Assembly: GCF_011761355.1 (NCBI RefSeq)
Contig: NZ_JAASRW010000005.1
Coordinates: 310,001-374,000, forward strand
Source: Paenibacillus lupini
GTDB taxonomy: Bacteria; Bacillota; Bacilli; Paenibacillales; Paenibacillaceae
DNA length: 64,000 nt
Direction: 5' to 3'
The notes under the pieces were generated by a model, which saw nothing but the letters and a program-made list of their open reading frames with translations, made no database searches and had not been told where the DNA came from. How positions within the stretch are numbered: the first letter of the stretch is position 1; each line of letters starts with the position of its first letter. The translations under genes and the position numbers were made by a program. Of this stretch, positions 53,666-62,595 are shown one piece after another.

Positions 53666-55351
53666 ATGAAAAGATTCAGTAGAGCAATGGGATTGATATT
53701 ATCGGTCATCATGGTCATGTTCGTAATGGCAGCATGTAGTGGGAACAACAATGGGAAGTCTGGCAATAACGAGGCTTCACCAACAGCGGGTAATGGTGCA
53801 GCTTCACCTGCAGCATCGGATAAACCTGCCGAGGATTACACATTTGGCGAAGACGTAATGTTCCATGCCAATGAGCCGGTTAAGTACTCCATGATGTTCA
53901 GTGATAACGAAGGCTATCCTTACAAAGAAGACTGGAGAATCTGGAGCGCAATCAAAGAGAAAACAAACGTTTCGTTTGACCTGTCGGTTGTAGCAAGAAC
54001 GGAATATGAGAACCAGAAATCGCTCCTAGTAAACAGTGGCGATGCTCCATACATCATCCCTAAAACTTATGATGAAACAGCATTTGTTGCAGGCGGACAA
54101 ATCGTTCCGATCAGCGACTATGTACAATACATGCCTAACTACCAAAAAGCTGTAAAAACTTGGGGCATGGAAAATGACCTGAAGGTAAAAATGCAAGCTG
54201 ACGGTAAATACTATGTTCTTCCTGGTATGTGGGAAGCACCAGGCGGCGGTTACTCTTTTGTCATCCGCAAAGATATTTTCGAAAAAGCAGGCGTAGATCT
54301 GTCCAAAGAAACGAGCTGGACCTATGAAGATTTCTACGCGGCAATGAAAAAAGTTAAAGAATTCACAGGCAAAAAATATGTATTCTCTGATCAATCCAAA
54401 GGCGAATCGACTTTGAATATTGCAGCTGTAGAATACGGCGTAACGGCTGGCTGGGGTAAAGCAAACGGCATGCGCTTCAACCAAGATTCGAAACAATTCG
54501 AATTTGCCGATAATACACAAGACTTCAAGGATTATGTTTCGTACTTTAATAAACTGGTAACAGAAGGTCTTATGGACCCTGAATCGTTCACACAAGAAGA
54601 TGATGCAGCTAAAGCGAAATTCTACAAAGGCGATACCTATGTGATCAACGCCAACTACCAAGTATTTACTGACTTCCAAACAAAGATGGAAGATCCTGGT
54701 GCAGAGCTTATGATGATCACGCCTCCAGGTGGTCCTAAAGGCCAGCTGCAAGTTGAAAACTCCCGTCTTGAGAACGGCATTATGATCAGCAAGAACGCAC
54801 TGAAGGATCTGGGCGAAGAGAAATTTATTGAGATGCTTCGTTTTGTCGACTGGCTCTGGTACTCTGATGAAGGTCAAACACTCAGCCTGTGGGGTGTAGA
54901 AGGCGAGACTTATACGAAGGACGCAAGCGGTAAAATTACGCTTAATTCAGATATCACGTACAACGGTATGAACCCTACAGCAACGAAGAAATTAAACGCA
55001 GACTACGGCTTTGGCGGCGGCGTATTCGCATACGGCGGTACTACAAAGCTGAGACAGTCGAAGATGACAGAAGGCGAAATCGACTTCAATAACCGCATTC
55101 TGAACAACCGTCAAGCTCGCCCTGTTTCACCGCCAATTATGGCAACAGCAGACGAAAGCGAACAGTTGAACCTGATCTCGAAGCCGCTTATGGACTATGT
55201 AAGCACGATGACGCTTAAATTCATCACAGGCCAAGAGAAGATGGATAACTTCGACAGCTATGTAAAACAAACACAAGCAAACGGCAGTGACCGTTACTCG
55301 CAAATGGCTAACGAAATCTTCGGAAAAACGAAGAGTATCCTCGGTTACTAA
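53666..55351 (+). CDS. Extracellular solute-binding lipoprotein (LipO type)
   Basis: 561 residues. The signal peptide ends in the lipobox MAAC (Cys24), then an Asn/Gly/Ser-rich linker. MMFSDNEGYPYKEDWRIW and VNSGDAPYIIPKTYDE are typical of the 500-580 residue LipO/YtcQ binding proteins. AAAGGGAGGCACGGC precedes the start. It is the last gene of the operon and shares a bidirectional terminator with the pst genes. The ligand is unknown but is presumably an oligosaccharide. Confidence 0.92.
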   Translation: MKRFSRAMGLILSVIMVMFVMAACSGNNNGKSGNNEASPTAGNGAASPAASDKPAEDYTFGEDVMFHANEPVKYSMMFSDNEGYPYKEDWRIWSAIKEKTNVSFDLSVVARTEYENQKSLLVNSGDAPYIIPKTYDETAFVAGGQIVPISDYVQYMPNYQKAVKTWGMENDLKVKMQADGKYYVLPGMWEAPGGGYSFVIRKDIFEKAGVDLSKETSWTYEDFYAAMKKVKEFTGKKYVFSDQSKGESTLNIAAVEYGVTAGWGKANGMRFNQDSKQFEFADNTQDFKDYVSYFNKLVTEGLMDPESFTQEDDAAKAKFYKGDTYVINANYQVFTDFQTKMEDPGAELMMITPPGGPKGQLQVENSRLENGIMISKNALKDLGEEKFIEMLRFVDWLWYSDEGQTLSLWGVEGETYTKDASGKITLNSDITYNGMNPTATKKLNADYGFGGGVFAYGGTTKLRQSKMTEGEIDFNNRILNNRQARPVSPPIMATADESEQLNLISKPLMDYVSTMTLKFITGQEKMDNFDSYVKQTQANGSDRYSQMANEIFGKTKSILGY

Positions 55352-55357
55352 TAAATG

Positions 55358-55411
55358 AAAAACAGGGACGCCTCATTAGTCATTTAAATGACAATGGAGT
55401 GTCCCTGTTTT
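55358..55411. terminator. Bidirectional terminator between importer and pst operons
   Basis: An outer stem AAACAGGGAC / GTCCCTGTTT extends into CCTCATT / AATGGAG and an inner palindrome GTCATTTAAATGAC, with A/T runs at both ends. It serves the converging operons on the two strands. Confidence 0.9.
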
Positions 55412-55413
55412 AC

Positions 55414-56172
55414 TTATCCGAAACGACCTGTTATATAATCGTTTGTTCTTTGATGAGTCGGATTAGTGAAGATTGTTTCCGTTTTATCGTATTCAACCAC
55501 ATGACCATTTAAGAAGAAGGCTGTCTTCTCCGATACACGTGCTGCCTGATGCATGTTATGTGTCACGATAACGATACTGTAGTCTTGTTTCAGCTCGGAG
55601 ATCAGCTCCTCGATCTTCGAGGTTGAGATTGGGTCAAGGGCAGAAGCTGGTTCATCCATCAGAATAACATCTGGTTTAACCGCGACTGTGCGGGCAATAC
55701 ATAGACGCTGCTGCTGGCCGCCGGATAAGGCAAGCGCTGATTTGTGAAGACGGTCCTTCGTTTCTTCCCAGATCGCAGCTTTCCGAAGTGATTGCTCAAC
55801 AATTTCATCGAGCTGTTTTTTATTTTTTATGCCATGGTAACGTGGTCCAAAAGCGATATTCTCATAAATCGATTTGTGAAATGGGTTAGGACGCTGCCAT
55901 ACCATGCCGATTTTTTTGCGAAGCGCAACGACATCTGTATCCGTGCCGTTAATATTGCGGTCATCAATCAAGATTTCACCAGTAACCTTGCAAGATGGAA
56001 TGAGATCATTCATTCGGTTCAAGCTTCTTAGGAACGTCGATTTTCCACAGCCGGAAGGTCCGATCAGTGCAGTGACTTCCTTTTCTGCAAAATCAAGCGA
56101 GACATCATGTACGGCATGCTTCTCACCATAGTAGACATTTAATTTCTTAGCGGATAAGGCGATTTCTCCCAT
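55414..56172 (-). CDS. pstB: Phosphate ABC importer ATP-binding protein
   Basis: 252 residues, the usual PstB length. Walker A is GPSGCGKST (residues 38-46), the signature is [13 protein letters not shown] and Walker [14 protein letters not shown]. It hydrolyses ATP to drive phosphate uptake through PstC/PstA. I chose the ATG at 56172 because AGGAGGT lies ten bases upstream; longer in-frame starts have no ribosome site. It is the last gene of pstSCAB. The 83-base gap from pstA holds a hairpin (about 56199-56234). Confidence 0.96.
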   Translation of the reverse strand: MGEIALSAKKLNVYYGEKHAVHDVSLDFAEKEVTALIGPSGCGKSTFLRSLNRMNDLIPSCKVTGEILIDDRNINGTDTDVVALRKKIGMVWQRPNPFHKSIYENIAFGPRYHGIKNKKQLDEIVEQSLRKAAIWEETKDRLHKSALALSGGQQQRLCIARTVAVKPDVILMDEPASALDPISTSKIEELISELKQDYSIVIVTHNMHQAARVSEKTAFFLNGHVVEYDKTETIFTNPTHQRTNDYITGRFG

Positions 56173-56255
56173 GTTATTGGACCTCCTAAAAAGAATTACC
56201 ACCCAAATGCCAAGTCTAGGCCATTTGTGGTGATTCTTGCTTCGTAAGCATCAGC

Positions 56256-57143
56256 TTATTTGGATGCGGTAAATTTATTGTGCATATAACGTCCAAGCGC
56301 TCTAGCGCCTAAGTTGAAGAGTAGTACAGTAATAATAAGTACAGCCGAAGCGCCTGCAGCAATTTGTGTTGCATCCGGTGCTAGACCTTCCGAGTTGACC
56401 TTCCAGATATGAACAGCTAATGTCTCAGCCGGACGCATCGGATTAAGTGGTGAGTCAGAGTGCAATGGGTTCCAGTCGGAAAAATCAAGGCGTGGGCTGC
56501 TCATGCCGGCGGTGAACAGAAGAGCTGCTGCTTCACCGAAGATCCGGCCTGCTGCCAGAATCGAGCCGGAAAGCACGATTGGCAATGCGATCGGCAATTG
56601 TACCGAACGAATCGTTTTCCATTTGGAAATACCAAGCGCAAGGCTGGCTTCTTTCTGCTGAACCGGAACACTGCGGAGACCCTGCTCCGTAATACGGACC
56701 ATCAGAGGCAGATTGAAGATGGTGAGAGCTAATGCACCTGAGAGTAAGGAGAAGCCAAGGTTAAATTTATTAACGATAACAAGAAGGCCAAACAAACCAA
56801 CGATAATCGAGGGGAAGGAAGACAATACTTCAACGACGAGACGAATAGCGGAAGTAATTTTGCCAGCCTTAGCGTATTCACTCATATAGATACCTGCACC
56901 GATACCAAGCGGTACCGTAATAACCATCGTTAAGACGAGCAGGAACAACGAGTTGAACAGCTGCGGTCCAATACCGCCGCCTTTACGGATGGTTTCCGGT
57001 GGAGAGGTAAGGAAATGCCAGCTAATATGACCAAGCCCACGGAACAAAATGTAGCCTAGCAAGCCAATTAAGGCGAGCGCGATCAGGCCAGTTATGAAAA
57101 CAATAACACCGGTTGCGATTTTATCTGCCGTTTTGGCGCTCAT
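56256..57143 (-). CDS. pstA: Phosphate ABC importer permease PstA
   Basis: 295 residues with about six membrane helices. Typical features are TPGVI-like N-terminal helices followed by GGIGPQLFNSLFLLVLTMVITVPLGIGAGIYMSEYA and the EAA-type loop QQKEASLALGISKWKTIRSVQLP. The ATG at 57143 follows GGAAGGAAAAAGCT and overlaps the pstC stop by four bases (ATGA), giving translational coupling. Confidence 0.95.
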   Translation of the reverse strand: MSAKTADKIATGVIVFITGLIALALIGLLGYILFRGLGHISWHFLTSPPETIRKGGGIGPQLFNSLFLLVLTMVITVPLGIGAGIYMSEYAKAGKITSAIRLVVEVLSSFPSIIVGLFGLLVIVNKFNLGFSLLSGALALTIFNLPLMVRITEQGLRSVPVQQKEASLALGISKWKTIRSVQLPIALPIVLSGSILAAGRIFGEAAALLFTAGMSSPRLDFSDWNPLHSDSPLNPMRPAETLAVHIWKVNSEGLAPDATQIAAGASAVLIITVLLFNLGARALGRYMHNKFTASK

Positions 57144-58042
57144 AGCTTTTTCCTTCCTTCCAGCCAGCGTATGATAAAGACGAATACAAAGGTCATCATC
57201 ATGAGAATTAATGCGAGTGACCATAATGCGTTATTTTGAACCGAACCCATTGCCGTATTGCCCATGCTGAGCGTAATGGCACTCGTAAGGGTAGAAGTTG
57301 ATTCGAACAAGGAATGAGGGATATGCGGAGCATTGCCGATCACCATCTGTACGGCCAGCGCTTCACCAAATGCCCTTGCAATACCTAGAACGATACCTGT
57401 CATCTGCGCAGGAAGCGTAGTTGGCAGAACGATGCGATATATAGTTTGCCAACGGGTAGCACCTAGTGCGTAAGAGCCTTCTTTCAGGCCCGACGGCAGA
57501 GAGGCTAGCGCATCCGTTGCTATTGTCGTAATGGTAGGTAAAATCATGAAGGCAAGTACAAGCGAGCCTGCTGCTATTCCGACACCTTGACCGGGGAAAA
57601 TATCGCGGAACAACGGAACGATAACACTGAGACCAACAAATCCGTATACTACGGATGGAATGCCGGCAAGCAGTTCGATCACGGGCTGCATAAACGTACG
57701 GCCGATTTTTGGAGAAAGCTCAACCATAAATACTGCTGCACAAAAACCAAGCGGGGCAGCGATAATAGCTGCAAGAATGGATGTGCTGAACGATCCGAAA
57801 ATAAATGGCAATGCACCAAACAATGGCGTATCGCTGTCTGGTTTCCATTTTAATCCTGTTAACAAATCTTTTACACTTACGCCGTTTACGATAAAGGTGC
57901 TAAGTCCTTTTGAAGCGACGAAGTAAACCATCGAAAAAATGGTGATGATAAGAAACAAGATGCAGATGAATGTATATACTTTGCCAACCCATTCTTCCGC
58001 AAGATGCGGCGTGGCTACTTCTCGATCATTAGACTTCTTCAT
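57140..58042 (-). CDS. pstC: Phosphate ABC importer permease PstC
   Basis: 300 residues, about six membrane helices. FGALPFIFGSFSTSILAAIIAAPLGFCAAVFM, ELLAGIPSVVYGFVGL and the EAA loop KEGSYALGATRWQTIYRIVLP are PstC hallmarks. The ATG at 58042 follows AAAGGGTGGTCACG; an in-frame GTG at 58051 overlaps that ribosome site. A 12 bp perfect hairpin (58080-58111) separates it from pstS. Confidence 0.95.
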   Translation of the reverse strand: MKKSNDREVATPHLAEEWVGKVYTFICILFLIITIFSMVYFVASKGLSTFIVNGVSVKDLLTGLKWKPDSDTPLFGALPFIFGSFSTSILAAIIAAPLGFCAAVFMVELSPKIGRTFMQPVIELLAGIPSVVYGFVGLSVIVPLFRDIFPGQGVGIAAGSLVLAFMILPTITTIATDALASLPSGLKEGSYALGATRWQTIYRIVLPTTLPAQMTGIVLGIARAFGEALAVQMVIGNAPHIPHSLFESTSTLTSAITLSMGNTAMGSVQNNALWSLALILMMMTFVFVFIIRWLEGRKKL

Positions 58043-58079
58043 CGTGACCACCCTTTACTTAGTTTACATATAGGCATGA

Positions 58080-58111
58080 AGTCAAGAGACGAGCTCGCCC
58101 GTCTCTTGACT
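58080..58111 (-). other. Intercistronic hairpin between pstS and pstC
   Basis: A perfect 12 bp stem AGTCAAGAGACG / CGTCTCTTGACT with an eight-base loop lies 25 bases after the pstS stop codon. No T run follows on the minus strand. It is the same arrangement as in the three sugar operons that start with a binding-protein gene. Confidence 0.8.
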
Positions 58112-58135
58112 TTGCCTTTATTTATATCTGATCCG

Positions 58136-59068
58136 TTATTTCGTTACAGCACCTGCAGCATCACGTTTAACTTCCATTTTGCTTGCTGGGATGTAGCCCA
58201 ATTCTACAACGTCACCGTTCTGAACTTCTTCAGAAACCATGTAGTCGAGGAATGCTTTAGTAGCTGCATCAGGCTCGCCTTTTGTATACATGTGCTCGTA
58301 AGCCCATACCGGATAAGTGCCTTTTGCTACGTTATCTTCATTAGCGTCAACGCCTTCGTATTTCAGGGATGTTACCGAATCATCCAGGTAGGACAGAGCC
58401 AGGTAACCGATTGCGCCAGGAGTTTCGCTTACGAGTTTCTTAACTGTACCGGAAGCATCCTCTTGGATCGAACCTGCAAGATCTTCTGTTTTCGTACCAA
58501 GTGCGAATTTCTCGAATGTTGCGCGAGTACCGGAGCTCGATGGACGGTTAACGATTTGGATTTTCTCGTCTTTGCCGCCAACATCTTTCCAGTTCGTAAT
58601 TTTACCAGTGAAGATATCAACCAGTTGTTGTTTCGTCAGGTTGTCTACGCCTACGTCTTTATTTGTAACAGCAGCCATTGCTACAACAGCTACTTGATGG
58701 TCAACCAGTTCAGCTGCTTTTGCAGCGTCAAGCTTCTCTTCAGCAAATACGTCGGAGTTACCGATTTGTGCTTGGCCTTCGGATACTTGCGTCAAGCCAG
58801 TACCACTGCCGCCGCCTTGTACTTGAATCGATACACCGCTGTTTTTGTCCATGAATTCTTTCGATACTTGGTCAACAAGTGGTTGAAGCGCTGTAGAGCC
58901 AGATGCCAGAATCGAACCGGACAGATCAGCGGATGCAGTGTTATTTGTTGAAGCATTGTTCGTAGCAGCTGCGTTTCCGTTATTAGCACCGTTATTTGTG
59001 TTATTGCCGCATGCTGCGAGCGAGAGCGACAATGTTAGTGCCATAGTGACGATCAGAGACTTTTTCAT
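58136..59068 (-). CDS. pstS: Phosphate-binding lipoprotein PstS
   Basis: 310 residues. Lipobox LAAC (Cys20) is followed by an Asn-rich linker. GSILASGSTALQPLVDQVSKEF begins the mature domain, and SSSGTRATFEKFAL is the conserved phosphate-contacting segment; GAIGYLALSYLD follows in the second lobe. It captures phosphate outside the membrane. The ATG at 59068 starts the canonical MKKSLIVTMALTLSL signal, about 12 bases after AAGGGG. It leads the pstSCAB operon, with a PhoP box upstream. Confidence 0.96.
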   Translation of the reverse strand: MKKSLIVTMALTLSLSLAACGNNTNNGANNGNAAATNNASTNNTASADLSGSILASGSTALQPLVDQVSKEFMDKNSGVSIQVQGGGSGTGLTQVSEGQAQIGNSDVFAEEKLDAAKAAELVDHQVAVVAMAAVTNKDVGVDNLTKQQLVDIFTGKITNWKDVGGKDEKIQIVNRPSSSGTRATFEKFALGTKTEDLAGSIQEDASGTVKKLVSETPGAIGYLALSYLDDSVTSLKYEGVDANEDNVAKGTYPVWAYEHMYTKGEPDAATKAFLDYMVSEEVQNGDVVELGYIPASKMEVKRDAAGAVTK

Positions 59069-59159
59069 TTTGAGTAGGTTCCCCTTCCAAACTTTCATAT
59101 TTGTTTTTTCCTTACAAGAGTCATTGTAGTAGAGCTACGTAAACAGAAAACCCGAATCA

Positions 59160-59176
59160 TGTTAACGCAATGTAAA
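59160..59176 (-). promoter_or_regulatory. PhoP box upstream of pstS
   Basis: On the minus strand TTTACATTGCGTTAACA contains two TT(A/C/T)ACA repeats spaced by five bases, the PhoP-binding pattern of bacilli. A further TTTACA lies 19 bases upstream on the same strand. Phosphate starvation should induce the operon. Confidence 0.8.
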
Positions 59177-59265
59177 TTTTTTTGAGCGTTGTAAAAATTG
59201 CTCCATGGGGATCAAATCCTCTATAGTAGGAATGAAAGTTCCTATTGAAATGAGGGATCTAATAG

Positions 59266-60546
59266 ATGAAGGAATTCCAGTTGAAGCATGTATGGGATCA
59301 AGTGGAGGAACGGCAGGATGAATTGCTTGCTTTGCTGGCCGATCTGGTCGCATTTCCGACTGTAAGCCCGCCAGCGCGCAATACGATGCAGGCGCAGCAG
59401 TTTATGGAGGAGCAGCTAAGCAGTCTTGGCTTTGAGACTGAACTGTGGGAGGTATATCCGGGTGATCCCAATGTGACGGCTGTTCGTAAAGGAACTAACA
59501 ATGGGGCTTACCGGAGTCTGCTGCTGAACGGACATATGGATGTTGCAGAAGTAGGCGACAGCTCGGAATGGTCGGTTGATCCGTTTCGCTTATCCGTTCT
59601 TGATGGACGAGCTTATGGCCGCGGGACAGCGGATATGAAGGGCGGCCTCGCTGCCATGCTGTTTGCAGTCAAGCTTCTATTAGAAGCAGAAATTGAGCTG
59701 AAAGGGGATTTGCTTTTCCAATCCGTTATCGGAGAAGAGGCCGGAGAGGCAGGGACAAGAGCTTGTATGGAGCGGGGCTGTACGGCGGATTTCGCGATTG
59801 TGGCGGATACAAGTCATATGGCCGTTCAGGGCCAAGGAGGGGTTATTACCGGCTGGGTGACGGTGCAAAGTCCGGTAACCCATCATGACGCAATGCGTTC
59901 CCGCATGATTCATGCAGGAGGCGGACTGCATGGGGCAAGTGCGATTGAGAAGATGGCGAAGCTGATTACCGGGCTTCAGGAGCTCGAACGGCATTGGGCG
60001 GTAACGAAGTCGTATCCAGGCTTCCTTCCGGGGTCCAATACCATTAACCCCGCAGTTATTGAAGGGGGACGCCATGCGGCCTTTATTGCGGACCGGTGCT
60101 CGTTATGGATAACGGTTCATTTTTACCCGGATGAAGATTATGAATCTGTAGCTGCAGAGATCGAGGAGCATTTGCTGCGTGTAGCGCAAGGTGATCCGTG
60201 GCTTCGACATAATCCGCCTGAGTTCCGTTGGGGCGGCAGGTCGATGATCGAGGAGCGGGGAGAAATTTTTCCTTCATTAAAGCTTGATCAGGATGATGAT
60301 GGGGTTAAGGCATTGTTAACGAATCATGAGAAGGTACTGAAGCGTGAAGCCGAAGTCGGGATGACTCCAACCGTTACGGACGCTGGCTGGATCGGAAGGG
60401 CAGGGATTCCAACGGTCATTTACGGCCCCGGGGAACTGGGTAAGGCTCATGCTGTTGACGAAAGCTTGGATATAAGGGAGCTTGTAGATTATACGAAGGT
60501 TATGATTGCTTTTATCGCGGATTGGTGCAACCGGGAAAAGGCATAA
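59266..60546 (+). CDS. M20-family metallopeptidase/deacylase (ArgE/DapE type)
   Basis: 426 residues. The two-zinc active site is visible: H90 and D92 in LNGHMDVAEVG, D123 in GRGTADMKGGLAAML, E157/E158 in SVIGEEAGEAG and D181 in IVADTSHM; a later His is in GELGKAHAVDE. Such enzymes remove acyl groups from amino acids such as N-acetylornithine or succinyl-diaminopimelate, or cleave dipeptides. The start follows TGAGGGATCTAATAG with a rather long spacing. It is divergent from pstS and stands alone; the substrate is unknown. Confidence 0.88.
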   Translation: MKEFQLKHVWDQVEERQDELLALLADLVAFPTVSPPARNTMQAQQFMEEQLSSLGFETELWEVYPGDPNVTAVRKGTNNGAYRSLLLNGHMDVAEVGDSSEWSVDPFRLSVLDGRAYGRGTADMKGGLAAMLFAVKLLLEAEIELKGDLLFQSVIGEEAGEAGTRACMERGCTADFAIVADTSHMAVQGQGGVITGWVTVQSPVTHHDAMRSRMIHAGGGLHGASAIEKMAKLITGLQELERHWAVTKSYPGFLPGSNTINPAVIEGGRHAAFIADRCSLWITVHFYPDEDYESVAAEIEEHLLRVAQGDPWLRHNPPEFRWGGRSMIEERGEIFPSLKLDQDDDGVKALLTNHEKVLKREAEVGMTPTVTDAGWIGRAGIPTVIYGPGELGKAHAVDESLDIRELVDYTKVMIAFIADWCNREKA

Positions 60547-60616
60547 AAGATGAAATTGAAAGTTTCAGCCATTATAATGAATAGTGATAATAATGAACCA
60601 GAGGAGAGATCATAAG

Positions 60617-61072
60617 ATGACTAACATCAATGAGTTTATTGCGGGCTGGAAGAGCCATCGCAACGTATTGCATGACATGCTGGCAGAGGTAACAACAGAG
60701 CAATTGTCCTTTAAGCCTTGGGAAAAAGGCATGACGGTCGCGGAGCTTGTCCTACATATTACCGGTGCGATGGAGATGTTCGCAAAAACTGTACAACATG
60801 GCGTTTACACGCCAGGCAGCAAGCAGACGTTTGCAAATGCAGAGGAACTGAGAGCTGGTGTAGCTGCAGCTACAGAACAAACAGAAGCGATTCTTCGTTC
60901 GCTTACTCCAGAGCAGCTTGCGCAATCGATTGACTTCTTTGGCAATCCGGTTCCGGGCTTTGCTTTGCTCCAAAATGCAAAAGATCATGAGATTCATCAT
61001 AAAGGTCAACTGTTTACTTATTTGCGTCTGGCAGGCATCGAGAAGCTTCCCTTCTTCGTAAGCCGTGGATAG
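60617..61072 (+). CDS. DinB-family protein
   Basis: 151 residues forming a four-helix bundle of the DinB/YfiT type. The metal-binding His residues are in ELVLHITGAMEMF and AKDHEIHHKGQLFTYLRLAG. ATG 60617 follows GAGGAGAGATCATAAG; ATGs further upstream (60584) lack a site. DinB-fold proteins include thiol-dependent transferases and DNA-damage-induced proteins; the function here is not known. Confidence 0.9.
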   Translation: MTNINEFIAGWKSHRNVLHDMLAEVTTEQLSFKPWEKGMTVAELVLHITGAMEMFAKTVQHGVYTPGSKQTFANAEELRAGVAAATEQTEAILRSLTPEQLAQSIDFFGNPVPGFALLQNAKDHEIHHKGQLFTYLRLAGIEKLPFFVSRG

Positions 61073-61140
61073 GACTGTTAAAGTATAGCACTGGACGGTG
61101 CAAAGCGCCGAATGATATGATGCTTGAGGGTGATTACACG

Positions 61141-61767
61141 ATGAATAATGAAATGACGAATACGGATAATAATGATAATACGGATAATAATGATAATACG
61201 GAAGTATGGGACTCCCTGATGAAGACGATCTTTCAGAAGGGTCTCGCAACTTTAAGACCGTTTTTCCCGAATGTGGAAGGTCTTATTGTAAACGATGAGA
61301 AATTCGGTCAAATCTTCATTTACCGCGTGACAAATGATTTCAAGCAGTCGTATGACTGCGGCTTCTTCCTTCGCGAGCTGGCTGAGCAATTCCAGGATGG
61401 CGGCCAGGATGCAGGGGAATGGATGGCATCCTTCTTCTATGAGCTGATGAAGACGACGAAGGGCGGCAAGGAACTGCCTGCACCACATGAGAGCGAACAG
61501 AAGGAAGAGGAATTTATTGATCATGTTCTGTTCCCACATTGCCTTGGTGCGGTCAGCGAGGAGTTTGCTCCTCTCAGGATAACGGGAAAAAGAGGACTAG
61601 ATGATAACCATACGCCAGTTCTGGAGCTCGGTTTTGTGGACATTCCTTCGGAGAAATGCGTCTTCCCGATTCACTACCTTTACAAGATGATGCAATTGAA
61701 CCGCGATCCTTCCGATACCCTTCTAATTGCACTAACCAAGCTTCGTCAGAAGCATGGTGTTAACTAA
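61141..61767 (+). CDS. Uncharacterised protein, paralogue of the next gene
   Basis: 208 residues. No domain recognised. The N-terminus is a low-complexity tract NTDNNDNTDNNDNTE encoded by two 18 bp tandem repeats (61161-61196). The core CGFFLRELAEQFQ, followed by EWMASFFYELMK, and the C-terminal NRDPSDTLLIALTKLRQKHG are shared with the product of 61867. Soluble, no signal peptide or membrane segment. ATG 61141 follows GAGGGTGATTACACG. A terminator separates it from its paralogue. Confidence 0.8.
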   Translation: MNNEMTNTDNNDNTDNNDNTEVWDSLMKTIFQKGLATLRPFFPNVEGLIVNDEKFGQIFIYRVTNDFKQSYDCGFFLRELAEQFQDGGQDAGEWMASFFYELMKTTKGGKELPAPHESEQKEEEFIDHVLFPHCLGAVSEEFAPLRITGKRGLDDNHTPVLELGFVDIPSEKCVFPIHYLYKMMQLNRDPSDTLLIALTKLRQKHGVN

Positions 61768-61777
61768 TTATGGTAGT

Positions 61778-61806
61778 AAAGCCGTCCCTTGAGGCGGCTT
61801 TCTTTT
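61778..61806 (+). terminator. Terminator of the 61141 gene
   Basis: A stem AAAGCCG(TCCC) / (GAGG)CGGCTTT followed by CTTTTG, about ten bases after the stop codon. Confidence 0.8.
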
Positions 61807-61866
61807 GTTGGAAATGGACTAGACTGATTAATTAGTGGAATGATATGATGAATACGGGTGAAGCGA

Positions 61867-62493
61867 ATGAATAACGAGACGACAAACGAAGAAATTAAAG
61901 GCAGTCAAGAAGAAGAAGCGAAGCAATTCGCTGAGCTGGTCAATGCGGTCCAGCATAACGGTTTTGTCGCTTTGAGACAGCATTTTGAAGACGTCCAAGG
62001 CCAAGTATTAAATCAAGAGCTTTATGGTCCCGTATTTGTTTACAAAGTGAAGGATGAATCGGGCAGCGACTACGTATGCGGTTTCTTCCTTCGTGAGTTA
62101 ATTGCGAATTTCCAGGCAGGCAACGAAGAAGCAACAGAATGGATGGCTTCATTTTTCTATGAATTAATGAAAGTCGAAGGGGGCAAACCGCTTCCACAAC
62201 CTCCTGCAAGCGAAGACGATGCCAAAGCATTAATTGATAAGGTATTAATCCCGCACTGCATTAAGGCTGTTGAAGAGGAATTCCCTGAGGAGAAGGTTCA
62301 TGCAGGACTTGCCTGGAATGAAGAGTTGAAAGGTCCAGTGTTTGAAACGGGCTTCCCAGCTATTTCTGATGGCAATAATGTTTGCGCTTTCTCTCTTCAT
62401 CTGTTGTATACGCATCTGCTGATCAATCGTGATCCGGCAGAATTGCTCCTGAAAGGTTTGTACAAAATTCGGACAGAGCATGGTATGGATTAA
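61867..62493 (+). CDS. Uncharacterised protein, paralogue of the preceding gene
   Basis: 208 residues, the same length as its upstream neighbour. The shared core is CGFFLRELIANFQ then EWMASFFYELMK, and the end is NRDPAELLLKGLYKIRTEHG. It lacks the Asn/Asp repeat at the N-terminus and starts MNNETTNEEIKGSQEEEAKQ. I chose ATG 61867 with GGGTGA upstream; GTG 61858 lies within that site. The tandem pair arose by duplication and has diverged; no function can be assigned. Confidence 0.8.
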   Translation: MNNETTNEEIKGSQEEEAKQFAELVNAVQHNGFVALRQHFEDVQGQVLNQELYGPVFVYKVKDESGSDYVCGFFLRELIANFQAGNEEATEWMASFFYELMKVEGGKPLPQPPASEDDAKALIDKVLIPHCIKAVEEEFPEEKVHAGLAWNEELKGPVFETGFPAISDGNNVCAFSLHLLYTHLLINRDPAELLLKGLYKIRTEHGMD

Positions 62494-62495
62494 AG

Positions 62496-62527
62496 AAAAA
62501 CGGCCTCGTGATGAGGCCGTTTTTTTA
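62496..62527 (+). terminator. Terminator of the 61867 gene
   Basis: A perfect stem AAAAACGGCCTC / GAGGCCGTTTTT with a five-base loop and a T run. Confidence 0.93.
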
Positions 62528-62535
62528 TTTGATTG

Positions 62536-62558
62536 TGTTATACTGTATACATAGTAAA
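62536..62558 (+). promoter_or_regulatory. Promoter and inverted-repeat operator of the TetR gene
   Basis: TGTTATACT at 62536-62544 is an extended -10 (TG, one base, TATACT). The sequence GTTATACT...AGTAAAC around GTATAC is an imperfect inverted repeat, as expected for autoregulation by the TetR protein encoded 38 bases downstream. Confidence 0.5.
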
Positions 62559-62595
62559 CAATTATATTCGAGGTCGGGCATGGAGGTAAGTTAGG

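Noticed and set aside
58004..58951. A 315-codon plus-strand open frame antisense to pstS
   Set aside because: It overlaps the clearly recognisable pstS gene throughout, has Cys/Phe-rich composition typical of an antisense shadow and no ribosome site.
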